Assembly (NCBI GenBank): GCA_019510125.1
Contig: JAEKKX010000015.1
Coordinates: forward strand, 40,054 to 104,053
Direction: 5' to 3'
Origin: Lysobacterales bacterium
GTDB taxonomy: Bacteria > Pseudomonadota > Gammaproteobacteria > Xanthomonadales > Xanthomonadaceae
Length of the DNA: 64,000 nt
In this document: positions 45,720 to 60,249 of the stretch, in pieces
How positions within the stretch are numbered: the stretch's first letter is position 1
How the letters are laid out: each line of letters starts with the position of its first letter
The notes under the pieces: generated by a model
The model's input: the letters and a program-made list of their open reading frames with translations, nothing else
Told to the model about the DNA's origin: nothing
The model's database searches: none
Made by a program: the position numbers and the translations under genes

Positions 45720-47348
45720 TCAATGCTCGCGCAGCTCCCGCGGCCGGAAGCCCATCGCCACCATCGCCACGGCGTAGACCAGCACGCCGCCGGCGACCAG
45801 CCCCAGCAGCCAGCCGATCCGCTGCCACAGGCCGACGACGGTGAAGTCCGGCGCCCAGTGCAGGCCGAGCAGCACCGCGGCGGTCATCGCCGTGCAACTG
45901 ACCAGCAGCCGCACCGTGTAGCGACCCCAGCCCGGCAGCGGCCGGTAGACGCCGTCGCGGCGCAGCCAGCGCCACAGCAGCCACAGGTTCAGGTAGCTGG
46001 CCAGGGCGCTGGCCAGTCCGAGCGCCAGGTGCAGGCCGCGGGTCTTCGCGAGCGCCTCCAGGATCGGGCCGTCCTTGAGCGCCGGTTCGACCCACAGCAC
46101 GTACAGCACCGCGAGGATGGCGACGTTGAAGACCATGTTCGCGATCATCGACGCCAGCCCCGCCTTGACCGGGGTGCGGGTGTCCTGGCGGGCGTAGAAC
46201 GCCGGCAGCAGCACCTTCACCAGCGCGAAGGACGGCAGGCCGAAGCTCAGGCCGAACACCGACATCGCGGTCATGTGGGTGTCGATCGCGGTGAACGCGC
46301 GGTGCTGGAACAGGGTCGCGACCAGCGGCACCGACAGCAGCATCAGCCCGAGCATCGCCGGCACCGCGATCATCAGCGTCGTGCGCAGGCCCCAGTCCAG
46401 CGCGCGCGAGAAGCCGGCGTGGTCGGTGTTGACGTGGTGGCGGGACAGGGTCGGCAGGATCACCGTGCCCAGGGCGATGCCGAACACCCCCAGCGGCAGC
46501 TCCAGGAAGCGGTCGGCCTGCGACAGCCAGGTCTGCGAGCCGACGAACAGCAGCGCCGCGATCACCGTGTCCAGCAGCAGGTTGATCTGCGCCACCGACG
46601 AGCCGAACAGGGTCGGCACCATCAGTCGCATCACCTTGCGCACGTCGGGGTGGCGCCAGCCCCACTTCGGCAGCGCCAGCAGGTCCAGCCGGCGCAGCGA
46701 CGGCAACTGGAACAGCAACTGCAGCACGCCCGCCGCCAGCACCGCCCAGCCCAGCGCGGTGATCGGCACCGCCAGCCGCGGCGCCAGCCACAGCGCGCCG
46801 GCGATCATGCACAGGTTGAGGATCACCGGGGTGAAGGCCGGGATGCCGAAGCGGTGGAAGCTGTTGAGCGCCCCGCCCGCCAGCGCGGTCAGCGACACGA
46901 ACAGGATGAACGGGAAGGTCAGGCGCAGCAGGTCGACGGTCAGCCCGAAGCGCTCCGGGGCGGCGTCGCCGAGGTTGAACAGCATCGCGATCTGCGGGGT
47001 GAACACCATCCCCAGCGCGGTGACCACCAGCAGCACCCCGCCGAGGGTGCCGGAAACCCGGGCCATCAGTTCCCTGAGGTCGGCGTGCGGCCGGGTTTCC
47101 TTGATCTCGGTGAACACCGGGACGAAGGCGGTCGAGAACGAGCCCTCGGCGAACAGCCGGCGCATGAAGTTGGGGATCCGGAACGCCACCCAGAAGGCGT
47201 CGGTGCCGGCGTTGGCGCCGAAGGTGGTGCCGATCGTGATGTCCCGGACCAGCCCCAGGACCCGCGAGACCAGGGTCATGCTGCTGAACGAGAGCAGCCC
47301 GCGGAGCATCCCGCCCCGGGGCGCCCCCCCCATCGCCGGCCCGCTCAT
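45720..47348 (-). CDS. murJ: Lipid II flippase MurJ
   Basis: A 542-residue MOP-superfamily protein with 14 predicted membrane helices that flips lipid II across the inner membrane. Conserved parts are LRGLLSFSSMTLVSRVLGLVRD at the N-terminus (split in MLRGLLSFSS and MTLVSRVLG), FRIPNFMRRLFAEGSFSTAF and the Gly/Pro-rich helix GIPAFTPVILNLCM. ATG 47348 is taken; other in-frame starts at 47375 and 47309 are possible. It is divergent from rpsT across a 170-bp region and precedes ribF by 97 bp. Confidence 0.96.
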   Translation of the reverse strand: MSGPAMGGAPRGGMLRGLLSFSSMTLVSRVLGLVRDITIGTTFGANAGTDAFWVAFRIPNFMRRLFAEGSFSTAFVPVFTEIKETRPHADLRELMARVSGTLGGVLLVVTALGMVFTPQIAMLFNLGDAAPERFGLTVDLLRLTFPFILFVSLTALAGGALNSFHRFGIPAFTPVILNLCMIAGALWLAPRLAVPITALGWAVLAAGVLQLLFQLPSLRRLDLLALPKWGWRHPDVRKVMRLMVPTLFGSSVAQINLLLDTVIAALLFVGSQTWLSQADRFLELPLGVFGIALGTVILPTLSRHHVNTDHAGFSRALDWGLRTTLMIAVPAMLGLMLLSVPLVATLFQHRAFTAIDTHMTAMSVFGLSFGLPSFALVKVLLPAFYARQDTRTPVKAGLASMIANMVFNVAILAVLYVLWVEPALKDGPILEALAKTRGLHLALGLASALASYLNLWLLWRWLRRDGVYRPLPGWGRYTVRLLVSCTAMTAAVLLGLHWAPDFTVVGLWQRIGWLLGLVAGGVLVYAVAMVAMGFRPRELREH

Positions 47349-47366
47349 CGGCGGCCCCCGGCCCGG

Positions 47367-47395
47367 TTGACGCAACCCACTGAATCGCCCATAAT
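47367..47395 (+). promoter_or_regulatory. Sigma-70 promoter of rpsT
   Basis: TTGACG (47367-47372), 17-bp spacer, CATAAT (47390-47395): five of six matches in each box. The start site is expected near 47402, giving a leader of about 117 nt before the GTG start codon of rpsT. Confidence 0.78.
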
Positions 47396-47518
47396 TTTCT
47401 GTCTAGCTGTCCGCATGGCGGCAGTCTGCTCCCCGATTTCCAGACCCAGTTTCCATCGTTCCCACGGGATCGAGCGGCCGGCGCCGCCGGTTCCCACCGT
47501 CAACCCCAGGATTCCATC

Positions 47519-47788
47519 GTGGCCAACATCAAGTCCGCCAAGAAGCGCGCCAAGCAGACCGTCGTGCGCAACGCCCGCAACACCGCCCAGCGCTCGCAGC
47601 TGCGCACCGCCGTCAAGAAGGTCCTCAAGGCCCTCGACTCGAACGACGCCGCCGGCGCCGAAGCCGCCTTCGCGGTCGCCCAGCCGATCCTCGACCGTTT
47701 CAGCTCGCGCGGCCTGATCCACAAGAACAAGGCCGCCCGCCACAAGAGCCGCCTCACCGCGCGCATCAAGGCGCTCAAGGCCGGCTGA
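47519..47788 (+). CDS. rpsT: 30S ribosomal protein S20
   Basis: An 89-residue S20, entirely basic and helical, binding 16S rRNA during early 30S assembly: [17 protein letters not shown] at the start, KAALKAG-like end (IKALKAG). The start codon is GTG; non-ATG starts are known for S20 (UUG in E. coli, where S20 represses its own translation), so weak initiation may be part of feedback control here. It is monocistronic, with its own strong promoter and terminator. Confidence 0.98.
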   Translation: MANIKSAKKRAKQTVVRNARNTAQRSQLRTAVKKVLKALDSNDAAGAEAAFAVAQPILDRFSSRGLIHKNKAARHKSRLTARIKALKAG

Positions 47789-47811
47789 TCCGCCCGCGCC
47801 GATCGGCACAC

Positions 47812-47841
47812 CGAAAAACCCGGCTCCGGCCGGGTTTTTCG
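47812..47841. terminator. Intrinsic terminator of rpsT (bidirectional)
   Basis: A 13-bp perfect stem (cgaaaaacccggc / gccgggtttttcg) around tccg, 24 bp past the stop, with T5 in the 3' arm. Confidence 0.92.
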
Positions 47842-47872
47842 TTGCCGGCAGGCGCCGACGCACGACGATATT

Positions 47873-47939
47873 GGTAGAGCGGGCTTCAGCCCGCTGCGAC
47901 GCCCGGGAGCAAGCGAAGCGGCCTGAAGGCCGCGCTACC
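47873..47939. repeat. Paired GTAG REP element, copy C (rpsT-obg convergent gap)
   Basis: The left hairpin is agcggGct-tc-agCccgct, differing from the other copies by a compensatory C-to-G / G-to-C pair that keeps the 8-bp stem. The right hairpin is agcggcct-ga-aggccgcg + CTACC with one terminal mismatch. It lies 18 bp before the obg stop. Confidence 0.92.
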
Positions 47940-47957
47940 GGGAAACCCGAAGGCGCA

Positions 47958-49431
<1,474 letters not shown>

Positions 49432-49443
49432 GGCGGCTTCTCC

Positions 49444-49761
49444 TTACTTGTTGCCACCGGCGATGCCGGTGATCTGGATTTCGGTGTAGTGCTGCCGGTG
49501 GCCCATCTGCTTGCGATGGTGCTTGCGGCGGCGGAACTTGACGATGCGGACCTTGTCGGCGCGGCCGTGGCCGAGCACCTTCGCGGTGACGCTGGCGCCC
49601 TTGAGCGCGTCGCCGAGGGTCACGCCCTCGCCGTCGCCGAGCATCAGCACGTTGTCGAAGGTGATCTCGCTGCCGGCGTCGGCTTCGAGCAGCTCGACGC
49701 GCAGCGTCTCGCCCTGCATCACGCGGTACTGCTTACCGCCGGTGACCAGAATTGCGTACAT
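49444..49761 (-). CDS. rplU: 50S ribosomal protein L21
   Basis: A 105-residue L21: [18 protein letters not shown] at the start and [22 protein letters not shown] near the end. It is the first gene of rplU-rpmA. Upstream are a good promoter and a 5'-proximal hairpin (see separate entries), giving a leader of about 65 nt. Confidence 0.98.
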   Translation of the reverse strand: MYAILVTGGKQYRVMQGETLRVELLEADAGSEITFDNVLMLGDGEGVTLGDALKGASVTAKVLGHGRADKVRIVKFRRRKHHRKQMGHRQHYTEIQITGIAGGNK

Positions 49762-49802
49762 GAACGGATTCCTCTGTCGTTATTGGGTGTCGCGGGTGAC
49801 GC

Positions 49803-49823
49803 AAAAACCGCCCAGGCGGGCGG
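49803..49823 (-). promoter_or_regulatory. Hairpin plus T5 at the 5' end of the rplU leader
   Basis: On the minus strand ccgccc-gcct-gggcgg is followed by TTTTTG. It looks like an intrinsic terminator but starts only about 5 nt after the predicted start site, so it is either a 5'-protective stem-loop, an attenuator of a longer upstream transcript, or a regulatory element of L21 synthesis. Confidence 0.6.
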
Positions 49824-49834
49824 AAAGAAGCGGA

Positions 49835-49863
49835 ATTCTAATGACTTGCGGCCGCCGTCGCAA
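49835..49863 (-). promoter_or_regulatory. Sigma-70 promoter of rplU-rpmA
   Basis: Minus-strand TTGCGA (49863-49858), 17-bp spacer, TAGAAT (49840-49835); AATTCCGCTTCT follows, overlapping the -10 end, exactly as at the tRNA-Arg promoter. Confidence 0.7.
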
Positions 49864-50423
49864 GCCGCGGGAGCCCCCGAGGCGGGCGGCGGCGGCCCGG
49901 GGCGGGCCGGAAAGACGAACGAGATGGCGCGATCCCTGCCCGGTTCGGAGGCCCTCGAAGACACTTGCGAGCGTGCTCGACACCGGCTTAGCCTCGGTCC
50001 GAACGTGCAAATTCGTGATCGGCGGCACAGGGGGCGTGGCCGCATTTCCGGTGCCCGGGCGAGTCCGCGAAGCGGCGCCCGGGGACCGGCCGTCAGTGCC
50101 GGCAGCACAGGGAACCCGCTTCGATGATCCAACGCCTCGGCCGCTTCTCCGCCTCCCGTCGCCCCGCGCGGCGCACCGTGCCCGGACAGGCCCTTCGGTC
50201 CGCACCCGGACCCCTCGGCACGCGCTGCGTCCGCGCCAGCCGCGCACACGTCCCCTGACCCCCGATCGACGCCCGTCGCCGGCAGCGTCCGGCGCCGGGC
50301 GTTTCCCGCTCTCCGGACAAGGCCGGTGGGCGGATTCCCCCGCGCCGGCAGACGCCGGCGTCATCCCGGGGCCGTCGGCGTCACTGTTCCGCGCCCGGCC
50401 CCCCATCAAGGAGCGAAAGCAAG
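49864..50423. other. 560-bp region without a supported gene, upstream of the third S8 protease
   Basis: Divergent spacer between rplU (-) and the S8 protease (+). Open frames cross it but have no start signal, conserved motif or family-like composition. It probably holds the protease promoter and leader. AAGGAG at 50408-50413 is the protease ribosome-binding site. Confidence 0.6.
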
Positions 50424-52490
<2,067 letters not shown>

Positions 52491-52580
52491 GCGCCACGCC
52501 CGCCGCGTCGCCCGGTTCCCGCCGGGCGGCGCGGCGGTTCTTCCCTCCGGGCCCGCCACGGCCCGCGCCAAGACCGACCG

Positions 52581-53474
52581 ATGCCCCGCATGTACCGTTT
52601 CACCCTGACGCTCGCCGCGTCGCTCGCGCTCGCCGCGACCGCCTGCCAGCGTACCGAAGACACACCCAAGCCGAAGTCCGCAGCGCCGACCGCGGCGCGC
52701 GCCGCCTTCGACGCCACTCTCACCGTCGCCGACAACAGCGGCACCGTGCGTTTCGACGCCACCGTCGACAGCGCCGACACCAAGACGCGGCTGGAGCAGG
52801 CCCTGCTCGCCGCCTACGGCCCCGGCCGCGCCTCCGGCGCGATCGGCGTCGACGCCGCCGCCCGCCCCGCGCGATGGCTCGGCGGGCTGGCGGCCTTCCT
52901 GCCCGCGTTCGCCGACACCACCGGCGCCAGCCTGCGCTTCGAGGGCGACGCCATCGTCCTCAACGGCACGCTCGACGTCGAACGCCGCCGCGCGCTGCGC
53001 GCTGCCGCCGAGCAGGCCTTCCCCGGCGCCCGGCTCGAAGGCCTGTTCGTGCTGCCGGAGGCGACCGCGGGCGGGGCCGACGCCAGGCCGATCGCGCCGC
53101 AGCAACTGGAGAAGGCCCTCAACACCCTGCCGGTCGCCTTCGAGGCCGGTCGCGGCAACGTCAGCGACGACAGCCTGGCGCTGGTCGCGCAGGCCGCGGA
53201 CGCCATCCGCCGCGCGCCGGCGGGCACGAAGCTGCGGATCGTCGGCCCGGTGGTCGCCACCGCCGACGCCGGCAACGATGTGTTCCTGTCGAAACAGCGC
53301 GCCGAGGCGCTGAAGGTGCAATTGATCCTGAACGGGGTGAACCCGGCCGCGATCGAGACCCGAGGCTGGGGCGAAGGCGACGCCGGGGCCGGGGACGCCC
53401 CCGGAGCAGAGCCGGCGGCCGCGCCCGCGCCGCCGCCGGGCGGTGCGCCGATGCGGTTCGAGCTGGTGCGCTGA
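52581..53474 (+). CDS. OmpA-like lipoprotein with BON-type N-domain
   Basis: A 297-residue lipoprotein (signal peptide, lipobox AATAC about residue 22). Residues 40-160 contain BON-like alpha/beta repeats ([19 protein letters not shown] and the second repeat [19 protein letters not shown]). Residues 185-275 are an OmpA/MotB-type C-domain ([47 protein letters not shown]). The canonical peptidoglycan loop GHTD is replaced by VGPVVATAD, so peptidoglycan binding is uncertain. An Ala/Pro tail follows. The layout resembles OmpATb/ArfA-type proteins. It lies 90 bp after the S8 gene, same strand. Confidence 0.8.
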   Translation: MPRMYRFTLTLAASLALAATACQRTEDTPKPKSAAPTAARAAFDATLTVADNSGTVRFDATVDSADTKTRLEQALLAAYGPGRASGAIGVDAAARPARWLGGLAAFLPAFADTTGASLRFEGDAIVLNGTLDVERRRALRAAAEQAFPGARLEGLFVLPEATAGGADARPIAPQQLEKALNTLPVAFEAGRGNVSDDSLALVAQAADAIRRAPAGTKLRIVGPVVATADAGNDVFLSKQRAEALKVQLILNGVNPAAIETRGWGEGDAGAGDAPGAEPAAAPAPPPGGAPMRFELVR

Positions 53475-53625
53475 TCCGGGGCGACGGCTGTCCGCCGGAC
53501 GGCGTCCGGCGGATTTGCTCCGCCTGCGGGGGCTCGGTACGCTTCCGGATTGCCTTTCGCGCACCGCGGCACCATCTCCGCTGCGCAAAGGGCGACTCCC
53601 CCCACGCCCGGACCTCCCCCGCCCC

Positions 53626-56528
<2,903 letters not shown>

Positions 56529-56532
<4 letters not shown>

Positions 56533-56966
56533 CCTCCACCTCCGACGCCCCCCTCGACGACGACGACGCGCCGCGGACCCTGTTCCGCATGCCGATGGAC
56601 CTGCGCTGGCGCGACCTGGACGCGTTCAACCACGTCAACAACGCCAATTTCATGACCTTCCTGGAAGAGGCGCGGATCCGCTGGTTCGAGAGCACCGGCC
56701 GCGAATGGATCACGCCGGTGTACATCCCGCTGCTCGCCGCGGTGCAGATGAACTACCGGCTGCCGATCCCCTACCCGTCCAGCGTGTTCATCGAACTGTT
56801 CGCCGAGCGTATCGGCAGCACCAGCCTGACCCTCGGCCATCGCATCGTCGACGACGCCGACCGGGTCCACGCCGACGGCCACTGCGTGCTGGTCTGGATC
56901 GACCGTGGCAGCGGCCGCCCGGTGCCGCTGCCGGACGCGATCCGCGCGGCGGCGGAGCTGAGCTGA
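56529..56966 (+). CDS. Acyl-CoA thioesterase, 4HBT hotdog fold
   Basis: A 145-residue single-hotdog protein. [29 protein letters not shown] (about 25-53) carries the catalytic Asp of the 4-hydroxybenzoyl-CoA thioesterase/YbgC class, followed by [19 protein letters not shown] and [12 protein letters not shown]. It probably hydrolyses short or medium acyl-CoA as a tetramer. It is coupled to uvrA by a 4-bp overlap. Its stop codon lies within a GAGCT pentanucleotide repeat. Confidence 0.9.
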
Positions 56967-56978
56967 GCTGAGCTGAGC
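56955..56978. repeat. Pentanucleotide repeat (GAGCT), four units plus four bases
   Basis: The tract spans the end of the thioesterase gene, with the TGA formed inside the first 12 bases, and ends 5 bp before the stop of the convergent hypothetical gene. Confidence 0.9.
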
Positions 56979-56982
56979 GCGA

Positions 56983-57531
56983 TCAGCGCACGACATCGTG
57001 GATGACACCCTTGGCCATGCCGGCAAGGATGGCTTCGTCCAGCGACGCGCGGGCAATGCGCACGCGCTGCGCCGATGAGACCGGTTCGTCGCCTGCGCCA
57101 GGAGTGTTTTCCCAGTAAAGCCCCACCGACGGCGTCGCGCCCGAGGCCATGACCGCGTCGATCAGCGCGACCCATGCGGCGAGCGGGGTCGGCGCAGGCT
57201 CGCCGCCGGGCCGCGGCGGTCGCGCATCGGCTTCCGCGCGCTGTTCGACTGCGCGAGCGATCTTCGCCTCGCTCCAGCCCTTGCGACGCAGGCGCGCGGC
57301 CATGTCGGCAGACAGGTCCCGGCCGGAAGACAGCGTCGCCCGACCCAACGGGGTACCGCAATCGCAGTGGCCGAGCGTCGTATGGAATGCGCGCTCCCCG
57401 GCCGCCAGGAAGCCGGCACGCGTGGCGTACATCGCCCCGGGGATGAAGGCGCGGCCATGCGCCCGGAAGATCGCCGCCACGGCGTCCGCATCGGCGGAAG
57501 CCGGCAGGACGGCCGTGATGAAGGTGCGCAT
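56983..57531 (-). CDS. Hypothetical protein with HCDCG motif
   Basis: A 182-residue soluble protein that I do not recognise. MRTFITAVLPASADADAVAAIF at the start suggests a ferredoxin-like beta-alpha unit (split reading, residues 1-20). HTTLGHCDCGTPLGRATL (about 50-67) has a conserved-looking CxC pair and a histidine that could bind metal, and residues 80-100 are strongly helical. It converges on the thioesterase and lies 28 bp upstream of the PCuAC gene on the same strand, so a metal-related role is possible but unproven. Confidence 0.65.
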   Translation of the reverse strand: MRTFITAVLPASADADAVAAIFRAHGRAFIPGAMYATRAGFLAAGERAFHTTLGHCDCGTPLGRATLSSGRDLSADMAARLRRKGWSEAKIARAVEQRAEADARPPRPGGEPAPTPLAAWVALIDAVMASGATPSVGLYWENTPGAGDEPVSSAQRVRIARASLDEAILAGMAKGVIHDVVR

Positions 57532-57559
57532 CGGCTCGACCGAAGCGCGGCGGGATCGC

Positions 57560-58027
57560 CTACGGCTCGGCCTTGCGCACCTCGAATTCGCCGAGCACGG
57601 TGCCGCCGCCGGCGAGTTCGAACTGCACCACCACCCGACTGCCCGGGTTGAGCTTCGCCCCGGGCCGCATCAGCATCAGATGCAGGCCGCCGGGCTTGAG
57701 CACGGCGCTGGCGTCGGGCGCGATGCGCAGTTCGGGCACCGGGCGCATGCGATTGACGCCGCCGACCGTGCGGGTCTCGTGCAGTTCGACGCCGGCGAAC
57801 GACGGACTCTTCGCGCCGACGATCGTCACCGGCATCGGACAGGTGTTCACGATCCGGCCGAAGCCGGCGAGCATCGGCATCGCCGACGCCGCGCCGGCGG
57901 GCGGCATCCGCACCCAGCCGTCGCGCACCTGCGGCGCGCAGTCGCGCGCGGAGGAACAGCCGGTCGCGAGCGCCGCGGCGACGGCGCACAGGAGGACGAG
58001 GAGCGGGCGGTAGGCGAGGTTGCGCAT
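57560..58027 (-). CDS. PCu(A)C-type periplasmic copper chaperone, lipoprotein form
   Basis: A 155-residue protein of the DUF461/PCuAC family. The signal peptide has lipobox ATGC (Cys24). The copper-binding set is spread over the cupredoxin-like domain: MLAGFG (about 52), ELHETRTVGGVNRMRP (His and Met) and GGLHLMLM (His and Met), matching HxnMx21-22HxM. Such proteins deliver Cu(I) to cytochrome oxidase CuA assembly. It is divergent from the crotonase gene at 58070 by 42 bp. Confidence 0.9.
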   Translation of the reverse strand: MRNLAYRPLLVLLCAVAAALATGCSSARDCAPQVRDGWVRMPPAGAASAMPMLAGFGRIVNTCPMPVTIVGAKSPSFAGVELHETRTVGGVNRMRPVPELRIAPDASAVLKPGGLHLMLMRPGAKLNPGSRVVVQFELAGGGTVLGEFEVRKAEP

Positions 58028-58069
58028 GCCGCCTATGATAGCCGTTCCTTCCCCGCCGACAGGACCGCG

Positions 58070-58846
58070 ATGACTCCGTTGATCGAGACCCAGGACATCG
58101 GCGCGATCCGCTGCCTGCGCCTGGCGCGGCCGCCGGTGAACGCGCTCAACCCGGACCTGTGCCGGGCGCTGATCGCGGCGCTCGAACACGCCCTGGCCGA
58201 CGACGTCCGCGGCGTGGTCCTCGCCGGCAGCCCGAAGATCTTCTCGGCCGGCCTCGATGTGCCCTACCTGATGTCGCTCGGCGACCAGCGCGGCGCGCTG
58301 CTGGAGGCCTGGCAGGCGTTCTTCGGCGCGGCCCGGCGGCTGGGCGAACTGCGCATCCCGGTGGTGGCCGCGATCACCGGCCACGCCCCGGCCGGCGGCT
58401 GCGTGCTGGCGCTGTGCTGCGACTACCGGATCATGGCCTGCAGCGAGGACCCGCAGCGGCCGTTCGCGATCGGCCTGAACGAGACCCAGGTCGGCCTGGT
58501 GGTGCCCGAGGGCATCCAGATGCTGATGCGCCGGGTGGTCGGCGAGCATCGCGCCGAGCGCCTGCTGGTCGCCGGCGAAATGGTCCCCGACGAACACGCC
58601 CTGGCGATCGGCCTGGTCGACGAACTGGCCGGGATCGACGCGGTGGTGCCGCGCGCGATCGCCTGGCTGCAGGCGCTGCTGGCGCTGCCGCACCAGCCGA
58701 TGCTGCAGACCCGCGCGATCGCCCGCCGCGCGGTGGTCGAAGCGCTGTCGCCGACGTACATCCAGCTCGAAGCCTTCGTCGACCAGTGGTGGGAAGCGGG
58801 CACCCAGGCCGCGCTGCAGGGGCTGCTGGCGAAGCTGAAGAAATAA
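58070..58846 (+). CDS. Enoyl-CoA isomerase/hydratase family protein (ECI1-like)
   Basis: A 258-residue crotonase-fold enzyme. The oxyanion segment AGSPKIFSAGLDVPYLM (about 56-72) and ITGHAPAGGCVLALCCDYRIM are present. FAIGLNETQVGLVVPEGIQ holds the single catalytic Glu in the position used by mitochondrial 3,2-trans-enoyl-CoA isomerase (LNETQLGI), while the second hydratase Glu is absent. Isomerase action in unsaturated fatty-acid beta-oxidation is therefore favoured over hydration. It is alone on its strand; a REP pair follows. Confidence 0.87.
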   Translation: MTPLIETQDIGAIRCLRLARPPVNALNPDLCRALIAALEHALADDVRGVVLAGSPKIFSAGLDVPYLMSLGDQRGALLEAWQAFFGAARRLGELRIPVVAAITGHAPAGGCVLALCCDYRIMACSEDPQRPFAIGLNETQVGLVVPEGIQMLMRRVVGEHRAERLLVAGEMVPDEHALAIGLVDELAGIDAVVPRAIAWLQALLALPHQPMLQTRAIARRAVVEALSPTYIQLEAFVDQWWEAGTQAALQGLLAKLKK

Positions 58847-58867
58847 GCCTCGGGGGCCGCGGAGCGC

Positions 58868-58937
58868 GGTAGAGCGGCCTTCAGGCCGCTGTCGTCCGAA
58901 TCGCAATGAAGAGCAGCGGCCTTAAGGCCGCTCTACC
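58868..58937. repeat. Paired GTAG REP element, copy D (crotonase-arsC convergent gap)
   Basis: GGTAG + agcggcct-tc-aggccgct at left, inverted agcggcct-ta-aggccgct + CTACC at right. It fills the convergent gap between the crotonase gene (+) and the arsC-like gene (-). Confidence 0.92.
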
Positions 58938-58948
58938 GACGGCGGGGA

Positions 58949-59368
58949 TCAGCGGACGCGCTTGCCGTCCGCGTCGATGACGACTTCGCCGTCCTCCTTC
59001 GCGAACGGCCGGTCGCTGGGCGGCAGCAGGTCGAGCACGACTTCCGACGGCCGGCACAGGCGCACGCCGGCGGGCGCGAACACGAACGGCCGATTGATCA
59101 GCACCGGATGCGCGACCATCGCGTCGAGCAGCGCGTCGTCGGACAGCGCCGCGTCGTCGAGGCCGAGTACGGCGTGGACCGCTTCCTTCGCCCGGATCGC
59201 CTCGCGCACCGACAGCCCGGCCGCGGCGATGGCGTCGGCGAGCCGCGCCTTCGTCGGCGGCGTCGCCAGGTAGTCGATCACCGTCGGCTCGATCCCGGCG
59301 TGGCGGATCAGCGCCAGGGTGTTGCGCGACGTGCCGCACTTGGGGTTGTGCCAGATGTCGACCTGCAT
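58949..59368 (-). CDS. arsC: ArsC-family arsenate reductase (glutaredoxin type)
   Basis: A 139-residue thioredoxin-fold protein with the catalytic Cys11 in WHNPKCGTSRNTL, as in plasmid R773 ArsC, and downstream arginines in LINRPFVFAPAGVRLCRPSE. It reduces arsenate using glutathione/glutaredoxin. No ars operon partners are near, so YfgD-like redox functions are possible. It is 17 bp downstream of the sulfurtransferase gene on the same strand. Confidence 0.9.
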   Translation of the reverse strand: MQVDIWHNPKCGTSRNTLALIRHAGIEPTVIDYLATPPTKARLADAIAAAGLSVREAIRAKEAVHAVLGLDDAALSDDALLDAMVAHPVLINRPFVFAPAGVRLCRPSEVVLDLLPPSDRPFAKEDGEVVIDADGKRVR

Positions 59369-59385
59369 GTGGTGTTCCTCGTGGT

Positions 59386-60249
59386 TCAGGCGTCGCCGGT
59401 CGCCACCGGGCGTGCCGGGTCCTCGATCCAGCCGCTCCAGGAGCCGGTGAACAGCGCGGCGCCGTCGCGGCCGGCATGCGCCATCGCCAACAGGTGATGG
59501 CAGGCGGTCACGCCCGAGCCGCACATCGCGATCGCCGCGGACGGTGCGCGGCCGGCGAGCAGCGCGTCGAATTCGGCGGCGAGTTCGGCCGCGGGCCTGA
59601 AGCGGCCGTCGCGCAGGTTGAGCGGGTACGGGCGGCTGCGTGCGCCGGGCACGTGCCCGGCGACGCGGTCGATCGGCTCGACTTCGCCGCGGAAGCGTTC
59701 GCTCCCGCGGGCGTCGATCAACAGGTCGCCGGCGGCGACGCGCGCGGCGACCGCGGCCGCGTCGAGCAGGCGTTCGCCGGCGAACCGGCCCGGATACGGC
59801 GCGGCCGGATCGGTCACATGATCGATTGCCGGCGCGGCGACCGCCAGCGGCAGGCCGGCCGCGGTCCAGGCGGCGAGTCCGCCGTCCAGCACAGCGACCC
59901 GCGCGTGGCCGAAGCTGCGCAGCAGCCACCACAGCCGCGCCGCGAACGCGCCGTCGCCGGCGTCGTACGCCACGACCCGGCTCGCGGGCGTCACCCCGGC
60001 CCGGCCGAGCCACGCGGCGAACGCGTCCGCCTGCGGCCACGGGTGCCGCCCGGCGCCCGGGGCGTGCGGGCCGGACAGGTCGTGCTCCAGGTGCGCATGC
60101 TGCGCGCCGGGCAGGTGGCCGGCGCGCCACGCGGCCTCGCCGGCGCCGGTGTCGGCGAGCGAGGCGCGGCAGTCGAACAGGCGCAGCGCCGGGTCGTCGA
60201 GCGACGCGGCGAGGTCGGCAACGGACACCAGCGTGGAGCCATCGGTCAT
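59386..60249 (-). CDS. sseA: 3-mercaptopyruvate sulfurtransferase (tandem rhodanese)
   Basis: A 287-residue protein of two rhodanese domains (about 5-140 inactive, 155-280 active). The catalytic loop CGSGVTACH identifies mercaptopyruvate rather than thiosulfate specificity (CRxGVT). WRAGHLPGAQHAHLEHDLSGP and VAGHVPGARSRPYPLNL are domain landmarks. It overlaps the Nudix gene by 4 bp (ATGA), and arsC follows, so these cytosolic thiol-linked genes are probably co-transcribed. Confidence 0.92.
   Translation of the reverse strand: MTDGSTLVSVADLAASLDDPALRLFDCRASLADTGAGEAAWRAGHLPGAQHAHLEHDLSGPHAPGAGRHPWPQADAFAAWLGRAGVTPASRVVAYDAGDGAFAARLWWLLRSFGHARVAVLDGGLAAWTAAGLPLAVAAPAIDHVTDPAAPYPGRFAGERLLDAAAVAARVAAGDLLIDARGSERFRGEVEPIDRVAGHVPGARSRPYPLNLRDGRFRPAAELAAEFDALLAGRAPSAAIAMCGSGVTACHHLLAMAHAGRDGAALFTGSWSGWIEDPARPVATGDA

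Noticed and set aside
56955..56978. GAGCT repeat as a phase-variation switch for the thioesterase
   Set aside because: The stop codon is made within the first 12 bases of the tract, so gain or loss of units down to two copies leaves the protein unchanged. The opposing gene also ends outside the tract.
56983..58027. Genomic island around the small genes at 57-61 kb
   Set aside because: Base composition and codon use look the same as the neighbours, and there is no integrase, attachment repeat or tRNA boundary.
58949..59368. Arsenic resistance operon
   Set aside because: Only the ArsC-like reductase is present; no arsR, arsB/acr3 or arsH nearby, and its neighbours are thiol and CoA genes.
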